NCBI GenBank assembly: GCA_964484515.1
Contig: CAZAGT010000069.1
Coordinates: forward strand, 1-17,631
Direction of reading: 5' to 3'
Length of the DNA: 17,631 nucleotides
Origin: CAZAGT01 sp964484515
GTDB taxonomy: Bacteria > Desulfobacterota > DSM-4660 > Desulfatiglandales > HGW-15
This document shows, one piece after another, positions 1 through 9,100 of this stretch. The position numbers and the translations under genes were made by a program. Under the pieces are notes generated by a model, which was not told the DNA's origin, searched no databases, and worked only from the letters and a program-made list of their open reading frames with translations. Position 1 is the stretch's first letter. Each line of letters starts with the position of its first letter.

Positions 1-663
1 CTTTTGGAGCTCCTTAGGGGGAACGACGAGCCCGATTTTGGTAAACACATCCTGCCGGGCACGTTTACGAACCGACGAGTCATGGCCTATCCCTACCGTC
101 GCGAAAACAGGATTCAGGACATCATCTTTTTCACCGACCAGGAGGGAGTGCGACAAGACAAGGTCGTGGACAATATCCGTGATTCCGAATACTGGCGAGA
201 TGTCGGCACCCTTGACGCCTATTGGAACGCGAATATGGACCTGACCGGCGTCGACCCATACTTCAATATGTACGGTCGCCTTTGGCCCATCCGGACCTTT
301 CAACGTCAGTATCCACCCGCCAAGACCGTCTTTGCGAAGAGTTCAGGCCCCAAGGCGCGGATCGGAAAGGCCCTTGATTCCTTGGTGGCACACGGCTGCA
401 TCATCAGTGGAGGACTCGTCCGTAACAGCGTCCTTTCCTACAACGTGTTTGTTCACAGCTGGGCCGAGGTGGAGGAATCGGTGATCATGGAAATTGTGGT
501 TATCGGTCGTCGCGCGCGCATCAAGAAGGCCATCATCGACGAGAGCGTCGGGATTCCAGCCGGTTTCGAAATCGGATATCAGCCAAAAAAAGATCGAAAG
601 CGTTTTTCTGTGACACAACGTGGCATTACGGTGGTCTCGCGGGAGGACTTCCCCAAACCGTGA
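1..663 (+). CDS. glgC: Glucose-1-phosphate adenylyltransferase (ADP-glucose pyrophosphorylase), C-terminal part
   Basis: This is the last 220 codons of a gene that enters from the left edge; the frame is open from base 1, so the apparent start near base 4 is not real. GlgC makes ADP-glucose from ATP and glucose-1-phosphate, the committed step of bacterial glycogen synthesis in the cytosol. The family is recognised by DFGKHILP near the N-terminal end of the fragment, then the conserved YWRDVGTLDAYWNANMDL block that closes the nucleotidyltransferase domain. The left-handed beta-helix region follows (GCIISGGLVRNSVLS, then ESVIM...VVIGRRARIKKAIID). About 430 residues are usual for the family, so roughly half is missing. 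It is followed on the same strand by glgP and glgB, which supports the call. Confidence 0.95.
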   Translation, partial: LLELLRGNDEPDFGKHILPGTFTNRRVMAYPYRRENRIQDIIFFTDQEGVRQDKVVDNIRDSEYWRDVGTLDAYWNANMDLTGVDPYFNMYGRLWPIRTFQRQYPPAKTVFAKSSGPKARIGKALDSLVAHGCIISGGLVRNSVLSYNVFVHSWAEVEESVIMEIVVIGRRARIKKAIIDESVGIPAGFEIGYQPKKDRKRFSVTQRGITVVSREDFPKP

Positions 664-734
664 AACATCACGGCCCCTACCCCGCGCCCGCGTCGAAGGT
701 AGCTCCCCCGGACCGTCACCGACAAAACGACCAT

Positions 735-756
735 CTGAGAGGCGTGAAGCTCTCAG
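735..756 (+). other. Stem-loop between glgC and glgP
   Basis: CTGAGAG at 735-741 and CTCTCAG at 750-756 form a perfect 7-bp stem around an 8-nt loop, 72 bases after the glgC stop. No T-tract follows, so a Rho-independent terminator is not well supported. It may be an mRNA 3'-end or processing structure. The rest of 664-891 shows no gene. Confidence 0.4.
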
Positions 757-822
757 TTCGTGAGCGGAATTGAAACGTGTAATGGCAGCAAGATTGCAAA
801 GAATGCCCTATCGGTTGTGCAG

Positions 823-840
823 TAAACTGGCCAGTCCTCC
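823..840 (+). repeat. Possible fragment of the dispersed repeat end
   Basis: TAAACTGGCCAGTCCTCC resembles the terminal segment of the repeat before glgB (AAACTGGCCGTCCTCC at 3900-3915), with one extra base. The matching end of the copy at 9404-9770 reads TAAACTGGCC on the minus strand. The match is short and could be chance. It lies 52 bases before the glgP start, on the same side as the end that faces glgB. Confidence 0.25.
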
Positions 841-891
841 GAAATCGATACGGTGACGCCAGATGACGTCTAGACGCTACAGAGGTGTTCC

Positions 892-3444
892 ATGAAGCCC
901 AAGCATATGTACAGCGTGATTCCGAATCTCCCTCCCCCGCTGGAGCCCTTGAGGAAATTGGCCTATAATGTTTGCTTCAGCTGGAAGGACGAAATCCAGG
1001 CCCTTTTCCAGCGGATCGATCCTCGTCTTTGGGCTGTGACGCGCCAAAATCCGGTCCAGATGCTGGGGCGCGTCAGCCAGGAGCGGCTCGACGCCTTAAC
1101 CCGCGACCAGGGCTTCATGGCCCAGTTGGAAAGGGAGGCCCAAGACCTAGAGCGTTACCTTTCCAAACCCCGTATTCAGACCATGGATTACTGCTCCGAA
1201 GGGACGTTGATGGCGGCCTACTTCTCGGCCGAATTCGGTCTGGCCGAGTGTCTGCCCATCTATTCGGGGGGACTGGGTGTCCTTGCTGGCGACCACCTCA
1301 AATCTGCCAGCGACCTGAATGTACCCCTGGTGGCGGTCGGGCTCCTCTATCAGGAGGGATACTTTAGCCAGTACCTTACATACGACGGTTGGCAGATGGA
1401 GACTTACGCGGTCAACGACTTCGCCAACATGCCGGTCAAGCTCATGCGAAACGCGGAGGATCAGCCTCTCCTCGTCAGCGTGGACTTCAAGGGCCAGCCG
1501 GTCCAGATCCAGATCTGGCGGATCGATGTAGGTCGCGTCCCGCTTTACATGCTTGACACCAACATCGAGGCCAACCCACCCGAAATCAGGCGTACCACGG
1601 GTCAGCTCTATGGTGGCGATCGTGAAATGCGGCTACGACAGGAAATCGTGCTTGGGATCGGGGGGATTCGGGCTTTGAAGGCCCTCGGCATCGAGCCCAC
1701 GGTGATCCACATGAATGAGGGCCATTCTGCCTTCTCGGCCTTAGAGCGTATCAATATCCTGCGAAAGGAGAATGGGCTCTCATTCGATGCTGCCCGTGAG
1801 ATCGTCTTGGCGAGCACGGTGTTCACAACCCACACCCCCGTTCCAGCGGGCAACGACGTGTTTGACCCCGAACTCGTGCGGGCCTATTTCGAGTCCTATG
1901 CCAAGGACCTCGGGATCAATTTTAAGGTCCTCATCGGATACGGCCGACTCGATCCGTGGAACGACACTGAACCCTTTGGAATGACCACGTTGGCATTAAG
2001 GCTTTCCGCCCACACGAATGGCGTCAGCCGGCTCCATGGGCAGGTCTCCCGCGCGATGTGGATACAGGTGTGGCACAACCATCCGGTCGAGGACGTCCCT
2101 ATCGACCATATCACCAACGGCATCCACGTGCCTACGTGGATTTCACGCGAAAAAGGGGCCCTTTTTGACCGCTACCTTGGCCCGAACTGGGCTGAAGATC
2201 CCGACAATAAGCGGGTGTGGGAGCAGGCCTCCCAGATCCCCGATACCGAACTCTGGCGAACCCACGAACGCTGCCGGGAGCAACTGGTGAGTTTCGCACG
2301 TGCCCATTTGGCGGAACAACTTCAGAAGCAGGGGGCCTCCATGGCCGAGGTCCAGGCTGCCAGGGAAGTCCTGACCCCCGAGGCGCTGACAATCGGCTTT
2401 GCGCGGCGCTTTGCGACCTATAAGCGCGCAACCCTGCTTTTTCGTGACCCCGATCGGTTGGAGCAGATCGTCAACAACCCCGATCGCCCGGTTCAGATCA
2501 TCGTCGCCGGGAAGGCCCACCCTCAGGATGACGAAGGTAAGGCGTTTATCAAGGCGATCATCCATTTCGCCCGTCAGAAACGGTTTCGTCGTCGGATCGT
2601 CTTCCTGGAAGACTACGACATGCATGTGGCCAGGCGGCTCGTCGCGGGCAGTGATGTCTGGCTGAATACACCTCGTCGGCCTCTGGAAGCCTGCGGCACC
2701 AGCGGCATAAAGGCCCTCGCCAATGGATCGTTGAATCTAAGCGTGCTGGATGGGTGGTGGGATGAGGGTTTTGATCAGGACTTCGGCTGGGCCATCGGCC
2801 ATGGCGAGCTCTACCGCGATCACGAGGCCCAGGATGACATTGAGAGCCGTGACCTCTACAACCTGCTCGAAAAAGAAGTGGTGCCCCTCTTCTTTCAACA
2901 CGGCAGCGACGTCATTCCGCGGGGATGGGTCGAAAAAATGAAGGCCGGTCTCTGTCGCCTACTCCCCGTCTTCAGTTCACACCGAATGGTTCAGGACTAT
3001 ATCAATCGTTACTACCTGCCTTGCTCCGAACGCTACAACGCTCTTTGTAGTGACGATCATAAGGGTGCCAAGGAACTGGCTGAGTGGCGCCAGCGACTGA
3101 TGACGAGCTGGCACGAGGTCGCCGTAGCGGAAGTGGCCTCCGGCAACGGTCGCGAGTTGGAGGTCGGGCAGGAGCTTGAGATCCTGGCTCAAGTCAAGCT
3201 TGGCCCACTGAGCCCGGAAGACACCACGGTAGAGGCCTATTACGGGCGACTGGATCGTGACGGTGGGTTTGCGGACCGCGAGACGGTGGTCATGGACATG
3301 GTCGAAGCCAACGGAGACGTCTACACCTATCGCGGCCTGGTCCCGTGCAACAATACCGGCAACTTCGGTTGCACCGTCCGAATCATGCCCAGCCGCGATA
3401 GGCTGGAGAACCGGTTTGTTTGGGGCCTCGTCACATGGGCTTGA
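892..3444 (+). CDS. glgP: Alpha-glucan (glycogen/maltodextrin) phosphorylase, DUF3417-containing type
   Basis: This enzyme releases glucose-1-phosphate from the non-reducing ends of alpha-1,4-glucans in the cytosol, using pyridoxal phosphate. The 850-residue protein begins with the DUF3417-type segment (about residues 15-110: LAYNVCFSW, LDP-like IDPRLW, QNPVQML). The glycosyltransferase 35 core follows with YFSAEFGLAECLPIYSGGLG near residues 110-130 and the HMNEGHSAF and TTHTPVPAGND motifs. The PLP-attachment motif is EACGTSGIK with the lysine at residue 607; the commoner form in this subfamily is EASGTSGMK. The length is normal for this subfamily. The ATG at 892 is preceded by AGAGGTG at 881-887, a fair ribosome site. 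It follows glgC after 228 bases and precedes glgB, forming a glycogen storage and mobilisation cluster. Confidence 0.95.
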   Translation: MKPKHMYSVIPNLPPPLEPLRKLAYNVCFSWKDEIQALFQRIDPRLWAVTRQNPVQMLGRVSQERLDALTRDQGFMAQLEREAQDLERYLSKPRIQTMDYCSEGTLMAAYFSAEFGLAECLPIYSGGLGVLAGDHLKSASDLNVPLVAVGLLYQEGYFSQYLTYDGWQMETYAVNDFANMPVKLMRNAEDQPLLVSVDFKGQPVQIQIWRIDVGRVPLYMLDTNIEANPPEIRRTTGQLYGGDREMRLRQEIVLGIGGIRALKALGIEPTVIHMNEGHSAFSALERINILRKENGLSFDAAREIVLASTVFTTHTPVPAGNDVFDPELVRAYFESYAKDLGINFKVLIGYGRLDPWNDTEPFGMTTLALRLSAHTNGVSRLHGQVSRAMWIQVWHNHPVEDVPIDHITNGIHVPTWISREKGALFDRYLGPNWAEDPDNKRVWEQASQIPDTELWRTHERCREQLVSFARAHLAEQLQKQGASMAEVQAAREVLTPEALTIGFARRFATYKRATLLFRDPDRLEQIVNNPDRPVQIIVAGKAHPQDDEGKAFIKAIIHFARQKRFRRRIVFLEDYDMHVARRLVAGSDVWLNTPRRPLEACGTSGIKALANGSLNLSVLDGWWDEGFDQDFGWAIGHGELYRDHEAQDDIESRDLYNLLEKEVVPLFFQHGSDVIPRGWVEKMKAGLCRLLPVFSSHRMVQDYINRYYLPCSERYNALCSDDHKGAKELAEWRQRLMTSWHEVAVAEVASGNGRELEVGQELEILAQVKLGPLSPEDTTVEAYYGRLDRDGGFADRETVVMDMVEANGDVYTYRGLVPCNNTGNFGCTVRIMPSRDRLENRFVWGLVTWA

Positions 3445-3498
3445 CTCTGTCCCTTTGCCCTTTTAAGCTACTATTAATCACTTTCGATTTCTGAAGAC

Positions 3499-3539
3499 AA
3501 TCGCTGGCAAACGATTTTAAAGAGCCAAAGTGGTTTTTT
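3499..3539 (+). terminator. Weak candidate terminator after glgP
   Basis: Two small hairpins follow the glgP stop. AATCG/CGATT (3499-3503 with 3512-3516) is followed by TT. AGCCA/TGGTT (3523-3527 with 3531-3535, one G-U pair, loop AAG) runs straight into a six-T tract at 3534-3539. The second has the form of a Rho-independent terminator, but the stem is short. Confidence 0.3.
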
Positions 3540-3572
3540 CACATCATCAAATGAGCGACCGAGGGATGCCTC

Positions 3573-3924
3573 CTCGGATGAAACTTCATGAAATGAGGTC
3601 TTTGTAACTTATACGTCTGGTCATGGGGGTCTCTTTTCAAAAACGAAACGTTTCCCGCTCGAACGCTGAAGAAGCTTGCAAGCAGGGCGGCCGACGCAGA
3701 TTCAGAGTATGCACCAAGGCTGTCAATCCGGCCTATTCCGCGGAGGCCCTCCGGCCGCCTCGGGTAGCGCCTTATGCCGAGACAACGCACTCAATTCCTC
3801 CTATTTTGAAAAGAGACCCCCATGGCCAGGCGACGACGCGTCGAAGAATCTAACAATGTCAAATTCAAGCACCATTTTCATGATGTTTCCCGCACGATCA
3901 AACTGGCCGTCCTCCTGAGGCAAG
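3573..3924 (+). repeat. Dispersed intergenic repeat, long copy A (352 bp)
   Basis: This stretch matches the reverse complement of 9404-9770 at roughly 85% identity by eye, over essentially its whole length. Its two ends also match the short copy at 15020-15152. The outer arms carry imperfect inverted repeats (GAAACTTCATGAAAT near 3581; the complement of TTTCATGATGTTTC near 3876). An inner module at 3614-3832 is bounded by its own inverted repeats. Open frames here are not shared with copy B: a one-base indel and a stop codon break the frame after the left inner arm, so coding is unlikely. The right end (CTCCTGAGGCAAG) stops 20 bases before the glgB start. Borders are judged from where the three copies stop matching and may be off by several bases. 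Confidence 0.85.
3614..3832 (+). repeat. Inner module of repeat copy A, bounded by 29-bp inverted repeats
   Basis: The arms 3614-3642 and 3804-3832 are inverted repeats matching at 27 of 29 positions; both contain ATGGGGGTCTCTTTTCAAAA or its complement. The enclosed 3722-3800 core differs from copy B at only 2 of 79 bases. The arrangement resembles a small non-autonomous (MITE-like) element nested in the outer repeat, or a structured RNA with a long closing stem. No flanking target-site duplication is obvious. Confidence 0.75.
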
Positions 3925-3943
3925 AGGCGGAGTCGGAGGGTCT

Positions 3944-6157
3944 GTGAAGCCGGATACAACTCTCAGCACCGAAGACATCAAACGGCTCGTCAGCGGCGAG
4001 TTGCACGATCCTTTCGCCCTGCTGGGAGCGCACCCATTGACGCTCGGGTCAACGCCGTTCGTCGCGGTTCGGATGCTGCTCCCGGGTGCCCGAAGCGTGG
4101 CCGTCCTGGATCTCGAACCGGGGCGTGAGATCGCTGCCCGGCGTCTGCATGACCAGGGCCTCTTTGAGGCCCTCTTGGATGGGGTGCGTACGATTTCGCC
4201 CTACCGGCTGAAGGTCGACTTCGGTACGGGTCTGATCTCGACCTTCTATGACTGCTACTCCTTTCTACCCGTTCTGAGCGATGACGACCTCTATCTCTTT
4301 AACCAGGGCAATCACTTTCGGATTTACGATAAACTGGGAGCCCATCCGTGGCGCCAACAAGGCGTTACCGGCGTCCTCTTTGCCGCCTGGGCACCGACCG
4401 CGGTCCGGCTGAGCGTGGTGGGCGACTTCAATCAATGGGACGGGCGTCGACATCAGATGCGCTCCCGAGGCTCCTCCGGTATCTGGGAGTTGTTTGTGCC
4501 TCATCTGGGACCGGGTTTGCTTTATAAGTTTGAGATCCTGACTCGCAAACGCGAGATACTGATCAAGGCCGACCCCTATGCCTTCCGTTTTGAGCAAAGA
4601 CCGAAAACGGCCGCCGTCGTCCATGATCTCAGCGGCTACGAATGGCAGGATCACGAATGGATGACCGCTAGGCCCAAAAAGGACCCCCTTGATGCCCCCT
4701 TGGCTATTTATGAGGTCCACCTGGGCTCGTGGCGCCGTAAGCCCGAGGACGATAATCGCTGGTTGAGTTATCGTGAGGCGGCCGAAGAACTCGTTCCTTA
4801 CCTCAAGGACATGGGCTTCAATTGTGTTCAGTTCTTGCCCTTGGCCGAGCACCCTTTCGATGGTTCGTGGGGCTATCAGGTTACCGGTTATTACGCCCCA
4901 ACCTCACGTTTCGGAACCCCCGAAGACCTGATGTACCTTGTCGACCGCTGTCATTGCGAAGGAATAGCCGTCCTCTTCGATTGGGTCCCGGCCCACTTTC
5001 CTCGCGATGCCTATGCCCTTGAGTATTTTGACGGAACCCATCTCTACGAGCACGCCGATCCGAGGCAGGGAGTGCATCAGGATTGGGATACCCTCATCTT
5101 TAACTACGGGCGCAACGAGGTCTGCGACTTCTTGGTGGCCAACGCCCTGTTTTGGTTTGACAAATACCATGTGGATGGCCTGCGAATCGATGCCGTAGCC
5201 TCCATGCTCTATTTGGACTACTCAAGATCAGAGCAAGGGTGGGTTCCTAATCGTTACGGCGGCCGCGAAAATCTCGAGGCGATCGAGTTTCTCAAGAAGC
5301 TGAACACAAAGATCTTTGAGCTTTTCCCTGGGAGCATGACTGTTGCCGAGGAGTCCACGGCCTGGCCCGGGGTTACGCGTCCGGTCCATCTCGGCGGCCT
5401 TGGGTTCCTCTTCAAATGGAACATGGGCTGGATGCACGATATGCTCACCTTCATGTCCAAGGACCCGATCTACCGCCGCCATCACGTCGATAACCTCACG
5501 TTTGCACTCCTCTATGCCTTTCACGAGAACTTCATTCTGCCCCTCTCCCATGACGAGGTGGTCCACGGTAAGGCCTCCCTGTTGGCCAAAATGCCCGGAG
5601 ATGATTGGCAGAAGTTCGCCAACGTGCGGTTGCTGCTCGGGTACATGTACGGAGAGCCTGGTAAAAAGACGCTGTTTATGGGTGCTGAATTCGGCCAATG
5701 GTCGGAGTGGAACCACGACCAGGCCCTGGAGTGGCATCTATTGGAATATGAATATCATCGAGGGCTTCAAAGGTTTGTCAAGGATCTCAATCGACTTTAT
5801 CGGAGTGAACCGGCCCTTTACGAACGCGATTTTGACCCGGCCGGCTTTGAGTGGATTGACTTCCGGGACACGGACTCGGTGGTCGTCTCCTTCCTTCGTC
5901 GTGGTAAAAATCCTGCCCAAACGCTCCTTTTCGTCTTCAACTTCACACCCGTTCCGCGGCTGAGGTATCGTATTGGAGCACCTCAATCCGGGTACTACCG
6001 AGAGATCCTCAACTCCGATTCATCCCACTACGGGGGCTCGAACCTTGGCCTCTTGGGCGGTGCGAGGGCCGAATCCCGCCCCTGCCACGGCCGACCGTAC
6101 ACCCTCACCCTCAATCTCCCGCCGCTCGGAATGCTTATCCTGAAACCCGAAAGTTAG
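3944..6157 (+). CDS. glgB: 1,4-alpha-glucan branching enzyme
   Basis: GlgB introduces alpha-1,6 branches into glycogen by cutting an alpha-1,4 chain and transferring it. The protein has 737 residues, close to the E. coli length of 728. An N-terminal GlgB_N module (HDPFALLGAHP) and a CBM48 region (GVTGVLFAAWAPTAVRLSVVGDF shortened here to its start) come first, then the GH13 barrel. Catalytic residues are visible: nucleophile Asp416 in GLRIDAVASML, acid/base Glu469 in VAEESTAWPGV, and Asp537 in LSHDEVVHGK. Each is offset by exactly 11 from my recollection of the E. coli positions. The start is GTG at 3944, with GGAGGG at 3935-3940 only three bases upstream and GAGGCGGA further up. The gene begins 20 bases beyond the end of repeat copy A, so its promoter may lie in or before that repeat. 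Confidence 0.96.
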   Translation: MKPDTTLSTEDIKRLVSGELHDPFALLGAHPLTLGSTPFVAVRMLLPGARSVAVLDLEPGREIAARRLHDQGLFEALLDGVRTISPYRLKVDFGTGLISTFYDCYSFLPVLSDDDLYLFNQGNHFRIYDKLGAHPWRQQGVTGVLFAAWAPTAVRLSVVGDFNQWDGRRHQMRSRGSSGIWELFVPHLGPGLLYKFEILTRKREILIKADPYAFRFEQRPKTAAVVHDLSGYEWQDHEWMTARPKKDPLDAPLAIYEVHLGSWRRKPEDDNRWLSYREAAEELVPYLKDMGFNCVQFLPLAEHPFDGSWGYQVTGYYAPTSRFGTPEDLMYLVDRCHCEGIAVLFDWVPAHFPRDAYALEYFDGTHLYEHADPRQGVHQDWDTLIFNYGRNEVCDFLVANALFWFDKYHVDGLRIDAVASMLYLDYSRSEQGWVPNRYGGRENLEAIEFLKKLNTKIFELFPGSMTVAEESTAWPGVTRPVHLGGLGFLFKWNMGWMHDMLTFMSKDPIYRRHHVDNLTFALLYAFHENFILPLSHDEVVHGKASLLAKMPGDDWQKFANVRLLLGYMYGEPGKKTLFMGAEFGQWSEWNHDQALEWHLLEYEYHRGLQRFVKDLNRLYRSEPALYERDFDPAGFEWIDFRDTDSVVVSFLRRGKNPAQTLLFVFNFTPVPRLRYRIGAPQSGYYREILNSDSSHYGGSNLGLLGGARAESRPCHGRPYTLTLNLPPLGMLILKPES

Positions 6158-6187
6158 TCCTGCCGTAGCTGTCGATAAGAGCGTGGC

Positions 6188-9100
6188 TTAGCCGGCCAAT
6201 ACCTCTCTCACTTTCTGCGATAGAGCCTCGATGGTGAACGGCTTCTGAATGAAGCCGTCGCAGCCGCGCCTCAATATGTCGCTGGCCTGACCTTCGACGG
6301 CATACCCACTGGAGAGGAGGACCTTCACTTGGGGGTTTGTTTCCTTCAGCTTATCGTAAACCTGACCCCCTCCAAGCTGTGGCATGATCATATCGAGGAT
6401 GACCAAGTCGATGTCCATGCTCTTTTCTTCGTAAAGCTCAATCGCTTCCTGGCCGCTATGAGCTTTATGAACATCGTACCCCAGTCTCTCGAGCAGGCTG
6501 GCCCCGACCTCAAGGACCAATTCCTCATCATCGACGATCAAGACCGTCTCATTCCCTTCGACGACCTGCTCCGGGCTTTCAACTCGAACAGGGAGTGTCT
6601 GTTTGGAGACCGGCAGAAAGACGGTAAACGTCGTTCCACGACCCTCTTCAGATTGCACATCGATATAACCGCCGTGGCTCTTGGCAATGCCGTAGACCGA
6701 GGCCAACCCCAATCCTGTGCCACGACCCATCTCCTTCGTCGTGAAGAAAGGTTCAAAGATACGTTCTTGGGTTAATTTGTCCATGCCGACGCCTGTATCG
6801 GTGATCGCTAAGGAAACATAACCGCCCGGCTTCGGTTCGTAGAGCTTGCCCGCCATCCCTTCGTGACCGGTATGATTCGTCTCTATCGTGAGGTGCCCCC
6901 CGGTTGGCATGGCATCGGCCGCATTCACAAAGAGGTTCAACAGCAACTGCTCCATTTGACCCTCGTCTGCGTCAATGGCCGGTAAATCGGCGGCAAGTTC
7001 CTTCTGAATGGTGACCTCCTTACGCGTTCGCCCGAACGCGTCCAAAACGTCCTTTACCAAGGCGTTGAAATCCACAGGTTTGACCTCGTATTTGCCCTTG
7101 CGGGCATAACCGAGAAGCTGAGAAGTCAGCTTGGCGCCACTCCGAACCTGCGCCTGGATGTTCTTGAGTGAATTGTAATCCCTGTGGCCTGGGTCCGCAT
7201 CCAGAAGCATGAGGGAGGCATTCCCCTGGATAGTCATCAGAAGGTTGTTGAAATCGTGGGCAATGCCACCGGCAAGCGTTCCAATGGCTTCCATCTTCTG
7301 GGCCTCGTGAAGCTGCGATTGAATCTGCTGTTTTTCGGTGATGTCCCTGATGATGGCAACGTATCCCCTAACCGAACCTTTCGGGCCGGTTATGACTGAG
7401 GTGACCGTCTCGGCGGGAATGATCCTACCATCCTTGCGTGCGAATTCCCATTCCGCCCGAAACGAGTCATGGCTTTCAATGACCGGGTAGGCAGCCTGAC
7501 CAAAGGACCGAAAGCTGCTATCGGATGGATGGATTATCCTTACCGACTGTCCTGCCACATCGTCGTGAGCGTAACCAAAAAGGTTGAGAAAGGCCCTATT
7601 GCAAGAGACGATCTTCCTGTCCTTATCAAGCATCAGAATAGCATCTGAAGAACACTCTACAAGTGTGCGGTACTTCTCTTCCGATTCTCGCAGATCCATC
7701 TCCGCACGCTTACGCTCGGTAATGTCTTCCCCTGAACTCAAGGTTCCGACAATATCACCATGGTCATTTCGCAAAACCGTATTGTGCCAGGCTATGTCCC
7801 GCTTTTCCCCGGTTTTCGTCAGGATGCGATTTTCGAAGTATTCGACCGGATCGACCCTTCCGGCCATTAATTCTCTGAATGCGCCCCAGACCGGTTCGCG
7901 AGCCTTGTCGGGCAGAAAAGTATCAAACCATGACGTCCCGATAATCTCCTCGCAATCACACCCAAGGATTTCACATCCTCTCCTGTTTATCATGCTCACC
8001 CGGCCTTCGCTGTCGAGTGCCACGAGCATGACACCGGCGATATCCAGGTACTTCTGAGCTAGGTCCCTTTCTCTGTTCAAGGATTCTTCCGCTTCAATAC
8101 GTTCGGTCACGTCGACGAAAAAGCCTAGCATCGCGGGTCGATCTTGCCAGGTGATGAGGCTTGCCGTTGATTGAACCCAGATCCGGGTCCCATCCCTTCG
8201 AATTCCCCGCCAGCCGGGATGGACCGAGATCTCGGCTCCACTCAGGAGGATACGAGCCCGTTCCTTCAATTGTAACCTTTCCTCGGGTTCAACCAGGGTC
8301 TCGTAGATGTCCTTTCCAATGAGCTCTTTTGGCTCGTTATAGCCTAAGATCTGGGCCGCGGCACGGTTGACGAGTTGAATGATGCCATCCTGAAAAACGC
8401 CGATGCCTTGAATCGATCCTTCAACTACGCTTCGGTAACGTTCTTCCGATTTCCGGAGGGCCTTCTCCGCAAGTTTCCTCTCGGTCACGTCTCGAATGAC
8501 TCCCTGGTATCCCATAATCGTTCCGTCTTCTGCTCGTCGCGCACTCGCCGTGAGCAGGCAGTCCATGACGGTCCCGTCTTTCTTCTTGAACGTGACGTCG
8601 TAGTCCTTGAGAGAACCTTTATTAAGCCTCTCAACGACTCCTGATCGGTCGGCAGGATCGGTATAGACTCGACTCACTTCCATCCCGATCATCTCTTCCT
8701 TGGTGTACCCGAAGAGATCCAACATGGCTTGGTTCACATCGACCAGGCGGCCGTCACTGGTCATGTATATGGCATCTCTTGAATCCTCGAAGAGGCCGCG
8801 ATATCTTTGCTCGCTCTCTCGTAACGCCTGTTCGGCCTGACGGCGCACGGTCAGTTCCGAATCCAACTGTTTATTCAAATCTTGGAGGGCCTTGGTCCTC
8901 TCAAGAACCCGCTGCTCCAACTTGCCGTGCGCGTCTTTTAGTCCCTCCTCCTGCCTCTGGTGTTCGAACATCTTGCTCTTCAGTTTCTCATTTGTCTCAC
9001 CCAATTTCCGGCCAGCCGCTCGCATGGCCATGTAGTTTTCGTTAATCGAGCTGAGCATGTTCGATTGAACCCGGACACTCAGAAGCACAAATATGGCACC

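Noticed and set aside
3539..3918. Small open frames inside repeat copies A and B (for example 3539-3790 minus, 9552-9809 plus)
   Set aside because: Although translations look alike, this only reflects the DNA repeat. The core's two differences change amino acids in some frames, and an indel plus a stop break the longest frame between copies.
4265..5737. Long antisense frames over glgB (195, 88 and 169 residues)
   Set aside because: They are shadows of glgB, whose frame carries all catalytic motifs.
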